A DNA stretch of 64,000 nucleotides from Janthinobacterium saanense (GTDB lineage: Bacteria > Pseudomonadota > Gammaproteobacteria > Burkholderiales > Burkholderiaceae_D). Below the pieces are notes generated by a model. The model searched no databases and had not been told where the DNA came from. It worked only from the letters and a program-made list of their open reading frames with translations. Below are positions 36,512 to 46,213 of the stretch, piece by piece. The stretch's first letter is position 1. Every line of letters begins with the position of its first letter. The stretch covers positions 1 through 64,000 of the forward strand of contig NZ_JACHCI010000006.1 in assembly GCF_014200675.1 (NCBI RefSeq), written 5' to 3'. A program made the translations under genes and the position numbers.

Positions 36512-39367
36512 TTATTTCGTCAGAATAAAGCCTTTCAGCTTCGAGAATGCTGTTTCCAGCAGATCTTTTTGCTGAGCGTAGTGCTTGTCATAGTAACCGA
36601 CAGCAGGCGACGCCGAAGCAGGACGGCCGGCATACGCCAGACGTTGACCCGCTTCCAGGCCTTCAAAGATGTTGTGCTGGATCTGGAACCATGCGCCCTG
36701 GTTTTGCGGCTCATCCTGGGCCCATACCACTTCAACCAGATTCGGGAACTTCTTCAGTTCCGCAGCGAACGATTTATGCGGGAACGGATACAGCTGTTCC
36801 AGGCGCACGATGGCCGTGTCGGTCTGGCCGCGGGTCTTGCGTGCATTGACCAGGTCGTAATAGACCTTGCCCGAGCAGGCGATAACGCGTTTGACTTTCT
36901 TGGCGTCGATTTTCTCGTCGACTTCGCCGATCACGGTCTGGAAACCGCCCTTGGCCAGGTCGGTCAGCGGCGAACCGGCATCCTTGTTGCGCAACAGCGA
37001 TTTCGGCGTCAGGATAACCAGCGGTTTGCGGAACTGGCGCACCATTTGACGGCGCAGCAAATGGAAGATCTGCGACGCCGTGGTCGGCTGCACAACTTGC
37101 ATATTGTTGTCTGCGCACAGCTGCAGGAAACGCTCAGGACGTGCGGACGAGTGCTCAGGACCCTGGCCTTCGTAACCGTGCGGCAGCATCATGACCAGGC
37201 CAGAAGCGCGGCCCCATTTCACTTCGCCGGAGCTGATGAATTGGTCGATCACCACTTGCGCGCCGTTGGCGAAGTCGCCGAACTGGGCTTCCCAGATCGT
37301 CAGCGTGTTCGGTTCAGCGGTCGAGTAGCCGTATTCGAAGGCCAGTACGGCTTCTTCGGACAAGACCGAGTCGATCACGGTGAACGGCGCCTGGTTGTCG
37401 GACACGTTTTGCAGCGGAATGTAAGTACCTGCATCCCAACGCTCGCGGTTTTGATCATGCAGCACGGCGTGGCGGTGCACGAAGGTGCCGCGGCCTGCAT
37501 CCTGGCCGGTCAGGCGGATGGCGTAGCCGGACGATACCAGCGATGCATAGGCCAGGTGTTCGCCCATGCCCCAGTCCAGGTTCAATTCGCCGCGGCCCAT
37601 GGTGGCGCGGTCGCCCAGGACTTTCTCGACCAGCGAGTGGACTTTGAACTGTTCCGGCACGGTGGTGATGCGCGATGCCAGGCGTTTCAGTTCGGTCATC
37701 GGCACGGCCGTATCGGCCGAGTCGGTCCATTTCTTGTTCAGGAACGGCAGCCAGTCGACGGCGTACTTGTTCTTGAAGTTCGAGATGACTGGATCGACGG
37801 TGTGCTTGCCGGCGTCCATGGCGTCGCGGAAGGCGGCAACCATTTTATCGCCGCCATCGGCAGGGATCACGCCCTGGGCAACCAGTTTGTCCGCGTACAG
37901 CTTGCGGGTGCCTGGATGCTGGCCGATTTTCTTGTACATCAAAGGCTGCGTCAGTGCAGGCGTATCTTGCTCGTTGTGGCCCAGTTTGCGGTAGCAAATG
38001 ATGTCGAGCACGATATCCTTCTTGAATTCCATGCGATAGTCGAGCGCGATTTGCGTCGCCAGCACCACGGCTTCAGGATCATCGGCGTTGATGTGCAGTA
38101 CCGGCGCTTCGATCATCTTGACGACGTCCGAGCAGTACAAGGTCGAACGCGCATCGCGCGGGTCGGAAGTGGTGAAACCGATCTGGTTGTTGATCACGAT
38201 ATGCACCGTGCCGCCGGTATGGTAGCCGCGGGTTTGCGCCAGATTCAGCGTTTCCATGACCACGCCCTGGCCGGCGAAAGCAGCATCGCCGTGCACCAGG
38301 ATAGGCAGCACTTGCGCGCCGTGCACGTCGTCGCGGCGGTCCATGCGGGCCTTGACCGAACCTTCCACCACCGGGTTGACGATTTCCAGGTGCGACGGGT
38401 TGAACGCCAGCGACAGGTGGACCGGGCCGCCTGCGGTGGAGATGTCCGACGAGAAGCCTTGATGGTATTTCACGTCGCCGGCCGGCAGGTCGTCGCCATG
38501 CTTGCCTTCGAATTCTTCGAACAGTTCCTGTGGCGCCTTGCCCAGGGTGTTCACCAGCACGTTCAGGCGGCCGCGGTGGGCCATGCCGATGACGATTTCC
38601 TGCACGCCTTTTTCGCCGGCGCGCTGGATGGTTTCATCCATCGAGGCGATGAAGGTTTCGCCACCTTCCAGCGAGAAGCGCTTCTGGCCCACGTAACGGG
38701 TGTGCAGATAGCGTTCCAGGCCTTCAGCCGCGGTCAGGCGGTCGAGGATGTGGATTTTTTTCTCTGGGGTGAAATTCGGGGTGGAGCGGATCGCTTCCAG
38801 TTTCTCTTGCAGCCAGCGCTTTTCTGCCGGGTCGGAGATGTACATGAATTCGGCGCCGATCGAACGCGTATAGGTATCGCGCAGATAGTTCAGCAGATCG
38901 CGCAGGGTGGCGGTCTCGGGGCCAAAATAGGTATTGCTGATGTTGAACACGGTGTCCAGGTCTGCATCGGTAAAACCGTAGAAGCCCAGTTCCAGTTCTG
39001 GCAGCGCAGGACGTTCCTGGCGTTGCAGCGGGTCCAGATTGGCCCAGTGCGAACCGAGGTAGCGGTAAGCGGCGATCAGCTGGGTAACGGCGACGCGCTT
39101 GCGGCCCATTTCAGCATCGAAGGAAGCGGTCACTGTACGGATCGGACCTGCTTTTGCGCGCTCGGCGAACGAGGCGATGACGGAGGCGTGCGCCACGTCA
39201 GGCTTGTTGCTGCCATCGACTGCAGGCACATGCTGCATAGCGTCGAAATAGGCGCGCCAGTTATCCGGCACCGAACCTGGATTATTGAGATACGCTTCGT
39301 ACAAATCTTCCACGTACGGAGCATTCCCACCAAACAGGTAGGAGTTGGACGTATTTTGTTGCATCAT
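36512..39367 (-). CDS. sucA: 2-oxoglutarate dehydrogenase E1 component
   Basis: Thiamine diphosphate-dependent decarboxylase of the TCA cycle, 951 aa from the ATG at 39367 (MMQQNTSNSYLFGGN), with AAAGGTGAG upstream; the frame also opens at a GTG three codons earlier. The N-terminal E2-binding segment (YVEDLYEAYLNNPGSVP) is present. TPP-site regions include IGMAHRGRLNVLVNTLGK and GDAAFAGQGVVMET, and the C-terminal domain has VVWAQDEPQNQGAW. It is preceded by a structured leader that probably controls translation. Confidence 0.97.
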   Translation of the reverse strand: MMQQNTSNSYLFGGNAPYVEDLYEAYLNNPGSVPDNWRAYFDAMQHVPAVDGSNKPDVAHASVIASFAERAKAGPIRTVTASFDAEMGRKRVAVTQLIAAYRYLGSHWANLDPLQRQERPALPELELGFYGFTDADLDTVFNISNTYFGPETATLRDLLNYLRDTYTRSIGAEFMYISDPAEKRWLQEKLEAIRSTPNFTPEKKIHILDRLTAAEGLERYLHTRYVGQKRFSLEGGETFIASMDETIQRAGEKGVQEIVIGMAHRGRLNVLVNTLGKAPQELFEEFEGKHGDDLPAGDVKYHQGFSSDISTAGGPVHLSLAFNPSHLEIVNPVVEGSVKARMDRRDDVHGAQVLPILVHGDAAFAGQGVVMETLNLAQTRGYHTGGTVHIVINNQIGFTTSDPRDARSTLYCSDVVKMIEAPVLHINADDPEAVVLATQIALDYRMEFKKDIVLDIICYRKLGHNEQDTPALTQPLMYKKIGQHPGTRKLYADKLVAQGVIPADGGDKMVAAFRDAMDAGKHTVDPVISNFKNKYAVDWLPFLNKKWTDSADTAVPMTELKRLASRITTVPEQFKVHSLVEKVLGDRATMGRGELNLDWGMGEHLAYASLVSSGYAIRLTGQDAGRGTFVHRHAVLHDQNRERWDAGTYIPLQNVSDNQAPFTVIDSVLSEEAVLAFEYGYSTAEPNTLTIWEAQFGDFANGAQVVIDQFISSGEVKWGRASGLVMMLPHGYEGQGPEHSSARPERFLQLCADNNMQVVQPTTASQIFHLLRRQMVRQFRKPLVILTPKSLLRNKDAGSPLTDLAKGGFQTVIGEVDEKIDAKKVKRVIACSGKVYYDLVNARKTRGQTDTAIVRLEQLYPFPHKSFAAELKKFPNLVEVVWAQDEPQNQGAWFQIQHNIFEGLEAGQRLAYAGRPASASPAVGYYDKHYAQQKDLLETAFSKLKGFILTK

Positions 39368-39370
39368 ATT

Positions 39371-39450
39371 GCTCACCTTTCTTCGCGCTTCGCGAGATTA
39401 GCGGGTTAATCTAACCTTCCGCGACACGGCCTGACCGGTTAGCGGATTGC
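39371..39450 (-). ncRNA. Structured sucA leader, candidate sucA RNA motif
   Basis: Just before sucA the minus-strand RNA has a hairpin GGTTA-GAT-TAACC (plus 39404-39416), framed by GCGG and CGC. An upstream CTAACC (complement of 39437-39442) could pair with the same GGTTAG. A TCGCG/CGCGA hairpin abuts the AAAGGTGAG ribosome site. CCGCTAA occurs twice, once in each alternative. From memory, a sucA RNA motif overlapping the Shine-Dalgarno is known upstream of sucA in Burkholderiales. Identity with it is inferred; no covariance search was made. Confidence 0.55.
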
Positions 39451-39595
39451 ACATCAAGTTGTGGGGAAGGGCTTTTGTTGCTCCAGCATTCTTCATACCG
39501 TGATTCAGAATACCACGCGGTATTGTAACGCAACAACGACTCCTTGAATTTTATTTGGCAAGCAAATGTAAGCATTGCGGGGCATGCCGCCATGC

Positions 39596-40570
39596 TTATG
39601 TTGTTCCGCTGCCAAGCTTGCTTGTATGCTTGCGTGAAACTGGTCTTATAGGCAACGTTACGCCACCCGTCAGTGCCAGCCAGCGCGGGTCCCGCCCAAA
39701 CCATTCCAGCAGAAAATCAAGCATGGTGCGCAGCAAGGGCGACATATGCTGGCGCGAGGTATAAATGCCATAAATACCCATCGACTGCGGCTGCCAGGCG
39801 GGCAGCAATTCCACCAGTTGTCCGCTGGCGATCAGCGGCGCGGCCGAAAAACGCGGCTGCAGCGAAATGCCCGCCCCTTCCACCGTCGCCAGCAGCAAGA
39901 CCAGCGATTCATTGGCCGACAAACGCCCGCTGACGGGGACAGTGAGCGCTTCCCCTTCATACGTGAACTGCCACAAACTCTTGCCGAAATAGGTGTAGGT
40001 CAGACAGTTGTGCACGGCCAGGTCTTCTGCCCGGCGCGGCGTGCCGTGCCCCGCCAGGTAGGCGGGCGCGGCCACCACCACCGAGTCGCAACTGGCCAGC
40101 TGGCGCGCGATCAGGTTCGGCTCCAGCGCATTGGTGATGCGGATCGCCAGGTCGATGCGCTGCTCGACCAGGTTGACGGCACGGTTTTCCATCTGCAAAT
40201 CGACGGCCGCGCGCGGGTAGCGCTGCAGGTAAGTGGCCACTGCGCTGGCCAGCGCCGTCTGCGCCAGCGACTGCGAGCAGGTAATGCGCAGCAAACCATG
40301 CGGCGTATCGGCCCCCTCCAGCGTAGTGACGGCCATGGCGCCGGCCACTTCCAGCATCTGGCGGCAGCGGAGCAGGGTCGCGTCACCCGCATCCGTCAAG
40401 CTCAATCGCCGCGTGGTGCGATGCAGGAGCCGCGCGCCCGCCCACTGCTCCATCTCGGCCAGGTAACGCGTGACCATCGCGCGCGACATGTCGAGCGCCT
40501 CGCTGGCCGCCACCATGCTGCCACGCTCGGCGATGGCGACAAACACTTGCGCGGCGGTGATGCGGTCCAT
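39596..40570 (-). CDS. LysR-family transcriptional regulator
   Basis: 324 aa from the ATG at 40570 (MDRITAAQVFVAIAERGSM). The winged HTH (ASEALDMSRAMVTRYLAEME) is followed by a LysR substrate domain beginning PHGLLRITCSQSLAQTALAS. This subtype (AaeR/DsdC-like) often controls oxidoreductase or efflux genes. It ends 228 bp before sucA and starts 66 bp past the end of the flavodoxin-fold reductase on the same strand, so it may be co-transcribed with it. Confidence 0.88.
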   Translation of the reverse strand: MDRITAAQVFVAIAERGSMVAASEALDMSRAMVTRYLAEMEQWAGARLLHRTTRRLSLTDAGDATLLRCRQMLEVAGAMAVTTLEGADTPHGLLRITCSQSLAQTALASAVATYLQRYPRAAVDLQMENRAVNLVEQRIDLAIRITNALEPNLIARQLASCDSVVVAAPAYLAGHGTPRRAEDLAVHNCLTYTYFGKSLWQFTYEGEALTVPVSGRLSANESLVLLLATVEGAGISLQPRFSAAPLIASGQLVELLPAWQPQSMGIYGIYTSRQHMSPLLRTMLDFLLEWFGRDPRWLALTGGVTLPIRPVSRKHTSKLGSGTT

Positions 40571-40636
40571 GCGGTACTTTCTACGTTGTAAGTACCGCAA
40601 TTTACCTTATTTGCCGCCGCGCTGCGCCTGGCAGCG

Positions 40637-41179
40637 TTACAGCGCCGACAGGAAGCGCGCATACTCCACCGCGCTTTGCCCCACACGCTCGGCATACGCC
40701 GGCTCTGCATCGCCATATTCGGCGCCATAAAAGGCAAACAGCTGGCGCCCTTCGGCCTGCACATAGTTGAACGTCACGTCAAATGGCGCCAGCAGCTGCG
40801 CCAGTGTGTGCCCCCACTTGCCTTCCGGCGTGAAGTCCGGTTCGTTGATGCCTGCCGTCACGCCCAGCGCCACCTTGCGGCCCTTGAAAGCCTCGCCACC
40901 GGTGCCGTAGGCCCAGCCGTAGGCGAGCACCTCATCGAGCCACTTCTTCATCAGCGGCGGGCAGTTGAACCAGTACATGGGGAACTGCAGCACCACATTG
41001 CCGTGCGCCTCCACCAGCGCCTGCTCTTTCGCCACATCGATATTCCCATCGGGATAAGCCTGGTGCACATTATGGAGGGTGAATTGCTCGGGATACAGGC
41101 TCAGTTCCTGCAGCCAGCGCTGGTTGACGACCGAGTTTTCAATAGCGGGATGAACGACGATGACGAGTGTTTTTTTCAC
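40637..41179 (-). CDS. NAD(P)H-dependent quinone oxidoreductase (flavodoxin-like fold)
   Basis: 180 aa from a GTG at 41179 (VKKTLVIVVHPAIENSVVN); no ATG opens the flavodoxin core, so GTG is chosen. The Flavodoxin_2 signature includes LQFPMYWFNCPPLMKKWLDE, WAYGTGGEAFKGRKVAL and the substrate-loop region. Relatives reduce quinones and electrophiles in two-electron steps (MdaB/YwrO/KefF type). An HxlR regulator lies upstream, and the promoter overlaps an inverted repeat, so control by HxlR-sensed electrophiles is likely. Confidence 0.88.
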   Translation of the reverse strand: MKKTLVIVVHPAIENSVVNQRWLQELSLYPEQFTLHNVHQAYPDGNIDVAKEQALVEAHGNVVLQFPMYWFNCPPLMKKWLDEVLAYGWAYGTGGEAFKGRKVALGVTAGINEPDFTPEGKWGHTLAQLLAPFDVTFNYVQAEGRQLFAFYGAEYGDAEPAYAERVGQSAVEYARFLSAL

Positions 41180-41288
41180 AATGCTTCTTTCACGAGGATG
41201 AGATCGATGGAAGGGGCCGCGTGCATGAAAAAACAGGCAAGCGGGCGCCCTGCCTGCAAGTGCGTACTCGCACTGATCAGGTGGAAAC

Positions 41289-41325
41289 AGCATAGCTTTA
41301 GTGAGTATCTTTAACAAGTACGCAC
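41289..41325 (-). promoter_or_regulatory. Promoter with overlapping operator for the quinone reductase
   Basis: Minus strand: TTGTTA (41317-41312), 17-bp spacer, TATGCT (41294-41289). An imperfect inverted repeat GTGAGTA/TACGCAC (41301-41325, 6 of 7 matches) covers the -35 and spacer, as a repressor site would. Confidence 0.5.
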
Positions 41326-41398
41326 ATTTTCTATGCATACCATAATAAAAGTAAGTAATAGGATGGAATGCGGCCAGGGGCAGCGCTCATTCACAGCT

Positions 41399-41740
41399 TC
41401 AGGATGGCTGATGCGCCTCACCCCACTCGCACAGGGTATTGAGCACGGGGATCAGCGATGCCCCCTTGTCGGATAGAAAATATTCGACCTTGGGCGGCAC
41501 TTGCGGGTATTCCTTGCGGATGATCAGACCATCGGCTTCCAGCTCCTTGAGCACCACGCTGAGGGTCTTGAACGCGATGCCGCCCAGATAGCGCTTGAGT
41601 TCATTGTGGCGCAGCAGCTTGTGTTCGGCCAGCACATACAGGATCAGCATCTTGTACTTGCCGCCGATCAGCGACAAGGTGTAGCCGAATCCGGTATCGA
41701 TGAGGGCCACGCCGCTGGGGACGCAGAGATCGTCGTTCAT
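41399..41740 (-). CDS. HxlR-family transcriptional regulator
   Basis: 113-aa winged-helix regulator from the ATG at 41740 (MNDDLCVPSGVALIDTGFGY). Core motifs are LSLIGGKYKMLILYVLAEHK and FKTLSVVLKELEADGLIIRK, typical HxlR. A single Cys near the N-terminus (Cys6) matches the redox-sensing Cys of YodB/CatR/HypR-type regulators. It lies upstream of and in the same direction as a quinone reductase; the gap holds the reductase promoter. Confidence 0.9.
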   Translation of the reverse strand: MNDDLCVPSGVALIDTGFGYTLSLIGGKYKMLILYVLAEHKLLRHNELKRYLGGIAFKTLSVVLKELEADGLIIRKEYPQVPPKVEYFLSDKGASLIPVLNTLCEWGEAHQPS

Positions 41741-41815
41741 GACTGTTTTTCTTAGCGAGGATGGAAGCTGGCAGCGTAGCAGCTTTGCCAGCGATAGACC
41801 ATGCAAAACGCATAT

Positions 41816-41842
41816 AAAAAAAGCGAGCCATCAGGCTCGCTT
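41816..41842 (-). terminator. Terminator of gltA (end of sdh-gltA operon)
   Basis: AAGCGAGCC (41821-41829) pairs with GGCTCGCTT (41834-41842) around ATCA; the minus strand continues with a seven-T run (41822-41816). Confidence 0.93.
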
Positions 41843-41882
41843 TCTTGTGCCAGGCTAGCAAGCCCGGCAAGATCAACGCAAC

Positions 41883-43187
41883 TTAAGCGCGTTTATCCAG
41901 AGGCAATACGTCGCGGGTGGTCGAACCGACGAACAGCTGACGTGGACGGCCGATTTTTTGCTCTGGATCGGCGATCATTTCGTTCCATTGGGCGATCCAG
42001 CCGATGGTGCGGGCCATGGCGAAGATACCGGTGAACAACGATACCGGGATGCCCAGTGCCGATTGCACGATGCCCGAGTAGAAGTCGACGTTTGGATACA
42101 GCTTGCGCGAAACGAAGTAGTCGTCGTTCAGTGCAATTTTTTCCAGTTCCATCGCCAGTTTGAACAGCGGGTCGTCTTGCAGGCCCAGTTCAGCCAGCAC
42201 TTCGTAGCAGGTTTCACGCATCAGCTTGGCGCGTGGGTCGAAGTTCTTGTACACGCGGTGACCAAAGCCCATCAGCTTGACGCCGGAGTTCTTGTCTTTG
42301 ACTTGCTCGATGAACGCTGGAATGTTTTCAACCGTGCCGATTTCTTTCAGCATGTTCAATGCAGCTTCGTTCGCGCCGCCGTGGGCAGGGCCCCACAGGC
42401 AAGCGATACCGGCAGCGATACAGGCGAACGGGTTGGCGCCCGACGAACCGGCCAGGCGGACGGTCGAGGTCGAAGCGTTTTGCTCGTGGTCTGCGTGCAG
42501 GATCAGGATACGGTCCAGGGCGCGCACCAGCACGTCATTGACTTTGTATTCTTCGCATGGATTGCCGAACATCATGTGCATGAAGTTGGCGCTGTACGAC
42601 AGGTCGTTGCGCGGGTACACGAACGGCTGGCCGATCGAGTATTTATACGCCATCGCCACCAGGGTAGGCATCTTGGCGATCAGGCGGATAGCCGACACTT
42701 CACGGTGCGTGGCGTTGTTGATGTCCAGCGAATCATGGTAGAACGACGCCAGCGCGCCGACGGTGCCCACCAGGACCGACATCGGATGCGCGTCGCGGCG
42801 GAAGCCACGGAAGAAAAATTGCATTTGCTCGTGCACCATGGTGTGCTTGGTCACGGTTTCAACGAATTCTTCTTTTTGCGCTGCGTTCGGCAGTTCGCCG
42901 TTCAGCAGCAGGTAGCACGATTCCATGAAGTCGGCGTTCACGGCCAACTGTTCGATCGGGTAACCGCGGTACAGCAATTCGCCCTTGTCACCGTCGATGT
43001 AGGTGATCGACGAATTACAAGCAGCGGTCGACATAAAGCCTGGGTCGTAGGTGAACTTGCCGCTACCGGCGTACAGTTTGCGGATGTCGATGACGTCCGG
43101 ACCTACCGTGCCTTTGTAGATGGGAAATTCAAGCGATGGGCTGCCATCGGAGAACGACAGGGTAGCTTTTGTGTCAGAGGTATTCAT
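41883..43187 (-). CDS. gltA: Citrate synthase (type II, hexameric)
   Basis: Condenses acetyl-CoA with oxaloacetate; 434 aa. Catalytic His segments are [13 protein letters not shown] and [16 protein letters not shown], with the catalytic Asp in the C-terminal third. The N-terminal extension and the [17 protein letters not shown] segment are typical of gram-negative NADH-regulated type II enzymes. AGGA lies 8 nt before the ATG. Last gene of sdhCDAB-sdhE-gltA. Confidence 0.97.
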   Translation of the reverse strand: MNTSDTKATLSFSDGSPSLEFPIYKGTVGPDVIDIRKLYAGSGKFTYDPGFMSTAACNSSITYIDGDKGELLYRGYPIEQLAVNADFMESCYLLLNGELPNAAQKEEFVETVTKHTMVHEQMQFFFRGFRRDAHPMSVLVGTVGALASFYHDSLDINNATHREVSAIRLIAKMPTLVAMAYKYSIGQPFVYPRNDLSYSANFMHMMFGNPCEEYKVNDVLVRALDRILILHADHEQNASTSTVRLAGSSGANPFACIAAGIACLWGPAHGGANEAALNMLKEIGTVENIPAFIEQVKDKNSGVKLMGFGHRVYKNFDPRAKLMRETCYEVLAELGLQDDPLFKLAMELEKIALNDDYFVSRKLYPNVDFYSGIVQSALGIPVSLFTGIFAMARTIGWIAQWNEMIADPEQKIGRPRQLFVGSTTRDVLPLDKRA

Positions 43188-43310
43188 GGGCTCTTCCTTC
43201 TCGGGAGTGAGTCGAAATTAAAATCAAAAAATTCTGGCTGCAATTCGCACCGCACTTCGGCCGTGCTACAGCGCGCCACTCGCACCGTTTGCAATATATC
43301 GCCCAGGCGT

Positions 43311-43592
43311 CTAGGCAATGCGCAGTCGTTGCAGCAGTGCGTGCACATGCGGCAGATCGACTTCGCCTTCCGGCTCTTTACGGGCCAGTACCAGATCCAT
43401 CAACGCATTGTCCGACAAATCGAGCAAACGCGTCAGCGCGTCAACTTCCTCGTCGGTCAATTCGGTTTCATACGCATCGAGAAAACGAGTGAGAATGATA
43501 TCGTTTTCCAGCAGGCCACGCCGTGAGCGCCAGCGCAGGCGGGCGCGGTTGGCCGGGTCGGCCTGATGCGAGGACAAAATTGGGTCTGTCAT
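43311..43592 (-). CDS. sdhE: FAD assembly factor SdhE
   Basis: 93 aa from the ATG at 43592. It promotes covalent flavinylation of SdhA. The RGxxE motif that contacts SdhA is present (RSRRGLLENDIIL), and the rest forms the usual five-helix bundle (YETELTDEEVDALTRLLDLS). It lies between sdhB and gltA, its normal place in Burkholderiales. A long hairpin precedes it. Confidence 0.93.
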   Translation of the reverse strand: MTDPILSSHQADPANRARLRWRSRRGLLENDIILTRFLDAYETELTDEEVDALTRLLDLSDNALMDLVLARKEPEGEVDLPHVHALLQRLRIA

Positions 43593-43639
43593 CTTGTTCA
43601 ACACTTTCGTGTGCCTTGACGGCACGGTACTACTTTGCA

Positions 43640-43687
43640 GGCGCCGCCTGCAGGGAAAGCCTGTTGCCCTGCCCTGCTGGCGGCGCC
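43640..43687 (-). repeat. Long stem-loop between sdhB and sdhE
   Basis: GGCGCCGCC (43640-43648) pairs with GGCGGCGCC (43679-43687). After one T-T mismatch, GCAGGG (43650-43655) pairs with CCCTGC (43672-43677) around a 16-nt loop. It lies 22 bp past the sdhB stop and 48 bp before sdhE. No T-run. A processing, stabilising or attenuating element is likely. Confidence 0.55.
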
Positions 43688-43709
43688 CGGCGGACGCGAT
43701 ACTGAAAAA

Positions 43710-44420
43710 TCAGATTGCGCGGCGTACCATCAATTCCTTGATCTTGCCGATTGCCTTGTTCGGGTTCAAACCTTTAGGGCAGACATCGACACAGTTCATG
43801 ATCGAATGGCAGCGGAACAGACGGTATGGATCTTCCAGGTTGTCCAGACGCGCGCCGGTGGCTTCATCGCGCGAATCGGCGATGAAACGGTAGGCTTGCA
43901 GCAGGCCGGCCGGGCCGACGAATTTGTCAGGATTCCACCAGAACGACGGGCACGACGTGGAGCAGCATGCGCACAGGATGCACTCGTACAGGCCATCGAG
44001 TTCTTCGCGCTGTTCCGGCGATTGCAGACGTTCTTTTTCAGGCGGGATCGATTCGTTGATCAGGAACGGCTTGATCGAATCGTACTGCTTGAAGAATTGC
44101 GTCATGTCGACGATCAGGTCGCGGATGACTGGCAAACCTGGCAAAGGACGCAGCACGATAGGCTCGGACAGCTCGTTCAGGTTGGTGGTGCAAGCCAGGC
44201 CATTCTTGCCGTTGATGTTCATCGCGTCCGAACCGCACACGCCTTCGCGGCACGAGCGGCGCAGGGCCAGCGAGTCATCGACGTCCGCCTTGATGCGCTG
44301 CAGTGCGTCGAGCAGCATCTTGTCGGTGTCTTTCAGTTCGACCGTCAGGTCTTGCATGTACGGCTTGGCATCCTGGTCAGGATCGTAGCGGTAGATTTTG
44401 AATTTGAGAGTGCGTGCCAT
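43710..44420 (-). CDS. sdhB: Succinate dehydrogenase iron-sulfur subunit
   Basis: 236 aa. The N-terminal [2Fe-2S] domain has [20 protein letters not shown] and a distal Cys (ACTTN). The C-terminal domain carries [15 protein letters not shown] ([4Fe-4S]) and [17 protein letters not shown] (3Fe-4S and part of the others). It passes electrons from SdhA flavin to ubiquinone at the SdhCD anchor. It follows sdhA by 9 bp. Confidence 0.97.
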   Translation of the reverse strand: MARTLKFKIYRYDPDQDAKPYMQDLTVELKDTDKMLLDALQRIKADVDDSLALRRSCREGVCGSDAMNINGKNGLACTTNLNELSEPIVLRPLPGLPVIRDLIVDMTQFFKQYDSIKPFLINESIPPEKERLQSPEQREELDGLYECILCACCSTSCPSFWWNPDKFVGPAGLLQAYRFIADSRDEATGARLDNLEDPYRLFRCHSIMNCVDVCPKGLNPNKAIGKIKELMVRRAI

Positions 44421-44429
44421 GGTATAGCC

Positions 44430-46211
44430 TTAGAAAGTACGTGGTTTCGGTTTGAAGGTATCTACCGTCAGTGGCTTGGTCACGACTGGCTTGTATTCCA
44501 GTCGGTTGCCTTCCGAATACCACAGCGTGTGCTTCATCCAGTTGTCGTCGTCGCGGTGCGGGTAGTCGTCCTGGGCGTGGGCGCCGCGCGATTCCTTGCG
44601 GGCTGCTGCCGAAACGATGGTTGCTTTCGCCGTTTCGATCAGGTTGTCCAGTTCCAGCGCTTCCACGCGGGCCGTGTTGAAGACCTTCGATTTATCCTTG
44701 AAGGCGACGTGCTTGCGGCGCTCGTCAAGCTTCATGATTTCTTCGACGCCCTTGTTCAGCATCTCGTCGGTACGGAACACGCCACAGTATTTCTGCATGG
44801 TGGCGCGAATGTCGTTGGCCACGCCCTGCACGGTTTCCGTGCCGGTCGAGCTTTCCAGGCGTTGCAGACGGTTCATCGCGAACTCGGCAGCATCGGCTGG
44901 CAAAGGTTTGTTTTCCTTGGCTTTCAGACCGCTGTTGACGATGTGGTTACCGGCCGCGCGGCCGAAGACCACCAGGTCGAGCAGCGAGTTGGTGCCCAGA
45001 CGGTTGGCGCCGTGCACCGATACGCAGGCGCATTCGCCAATCGCGTACAGGCCGTTGACCACCTTGGCCGAATTATCCGGGCCGGTCGGCGTGACGACCT
45101 GGCCGTGGATATTGGTTGGAATGCCGCCCATCTGATAGTGAATCGTCGGCACGACAGGAATCGGTTCCTTGGTCGCGTCGACGTTGGCAAACTTGTGGCC
45201 GATTTCCAGAATCGAAGGCAGACGCTTGGCGATGGTGTCGGCGCCGATATGGCGCAGGTCCAGCATCACATGGTCCTTGTTCGGACCGCAGCCGCGGCCT
45301 TCCTTGATTTCCTGGTCCATCGAACGCGACACGAAGTCGCGCGGCGCCAGATCCTTCAGGGTAGGCGCATAGCGCTCCATGAAGCGTTCGCCTTCGCTAT
45401 TGATCAGGATGCCGCCTTCGCCGCGCACGCCTTCGGTGATCAATACGCCCGCGCCGGCCACGCCGGTCGGATGGAACTGCCAGAATTCCATGTCTTGCAG
45501 TGGCAGGCCGGCGCGTGCCGCCATGCCCATGCCGTCGCCGGTGTTAATGAAGGCATTGGTCGAGGCAGCGAAGATACGGCCTGCGCCGCCGGTTGCCATG
45601 ATCGTGGTTTTTGCTTCCAGGATCATGCATTCGCCGGTTTCCATTTCCAGTGCAACCACACCGATCACGTCGCCTTCGGCGTCGCGGATCAGGTCCAGCG
45701 CCATCCATTCAACGAAGAAGTGGGTACGGGCACGCACGTTGCGCTGGTACAAGGTATGCAGCAGGGCGTGGCCGGTACGGTCGGCTGCCGCGCAAGCGCG
45801 TTGCACCGGCTTTTCGCCGAAATGGGCCGTGTGGCCGCCGAATGGACGCTGATAAATGGTGCCGTCAGGGTTGCGGTCGAATGGCATGCCGAAGTGTTCC
45901 AGTTCGTACACGACCTTCGGTGCTTCACGGCACATGAATTCGATGGCGTCCTGGTCGCCCAGATAGTCGCCACCCTTGACGGTGTCGAACATATGCCAGA
46001 ACCAGTTGTCTTCGGCCATATTGCCGAGCGACGCGCCGATACCGCCCTGCGCCGCAACAGTGTGCGAACGGGTCGGGAAGACTTTGGACAAGACAGCGAC
46101 GTTCAGACCGGCTTCAGCCAGCTGCAAGGACGCGCGCATGCCGGAACCGCCGGCGCCAACGATTACCGCATCAAAGCGGCGGGTAGGGATTGCAGATTTA
46201 TATGCTGCCAC
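44430..46211 (-). CDS. sdhA: Succinate dehydrogenase flavoprotein subunit
   Basis: 593 aa from a GTG at 46211 ([20 protein letters not shown]), 2 bp past the sdhD stop. The longer frame upstream has no support. FAD-binding [17 protein letters not shown], the flavinylation site [13 protein letters not shown], the catalytic Arg in [19 protein letters not shown], and [20 protein letters not shown] are all present. Assembly probably needs SdhE, encoded downstream. Confidence 0.96.
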   Translation of the reverse strand: MAAYKSAIPTRRFDAVIVGAGGSGMRASLQLAEAGLNVAVLSKVFPTRSHTVAAQGGIGASLGNMAEDNWFWHMFDTVKGGDYLGDQDAIEFMCREAPKVVYELEHFGMPFDRNPDGTIYQRPFGGHTAHFGEKPVQRACAAADRTGHALLHTLYQRNVRARTHFFVEWMALDLIRDAEGDVIGVVALEMETGECMILEAKTTIMATGGAGRIFAASTNAFINTGDGMGMAARAGLPLQDMEFWQFHPTGVAGAGVLITEGVRGEGGILINSEGERFMERYAPTLKDLAPRDFVSRSMDQEIKEGRGCGPNKDHVMLDLRHIGADTIAKRLPSILEIGHKFANVDATKEPIPVVPTIHYQMGGIPTNIHGQVVTPTGPDNSAKVVNGLYAIGECACVSVHGANRLGTNSLLDLVVFGRAAGNHIVNSGLKAKENKPLPADAAEFAMNRLQRLESSTGTETVQGVANDIRATMQKYCGVFRTDEMLNKGVEEIMKLDERRKHVAFKDKSKVFNTARVEALELDNLIETAKATIVSAAARKESRGAHAQDDYPHRDDDNWMKHTLWYSEGNRLEYKPVVTKPLTVDTFKPKPRTF

Positions 46212-46213
46212 GA

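Noticed and set aside
36461-39409. 982-aa open frame on the plus strand opposite sucA
   Set aside because: It mirrors the sucA coding frame, a known effect of high GC at third positions. It has no ribosome site or recognisable domain, and the sucA product is unmistakable.
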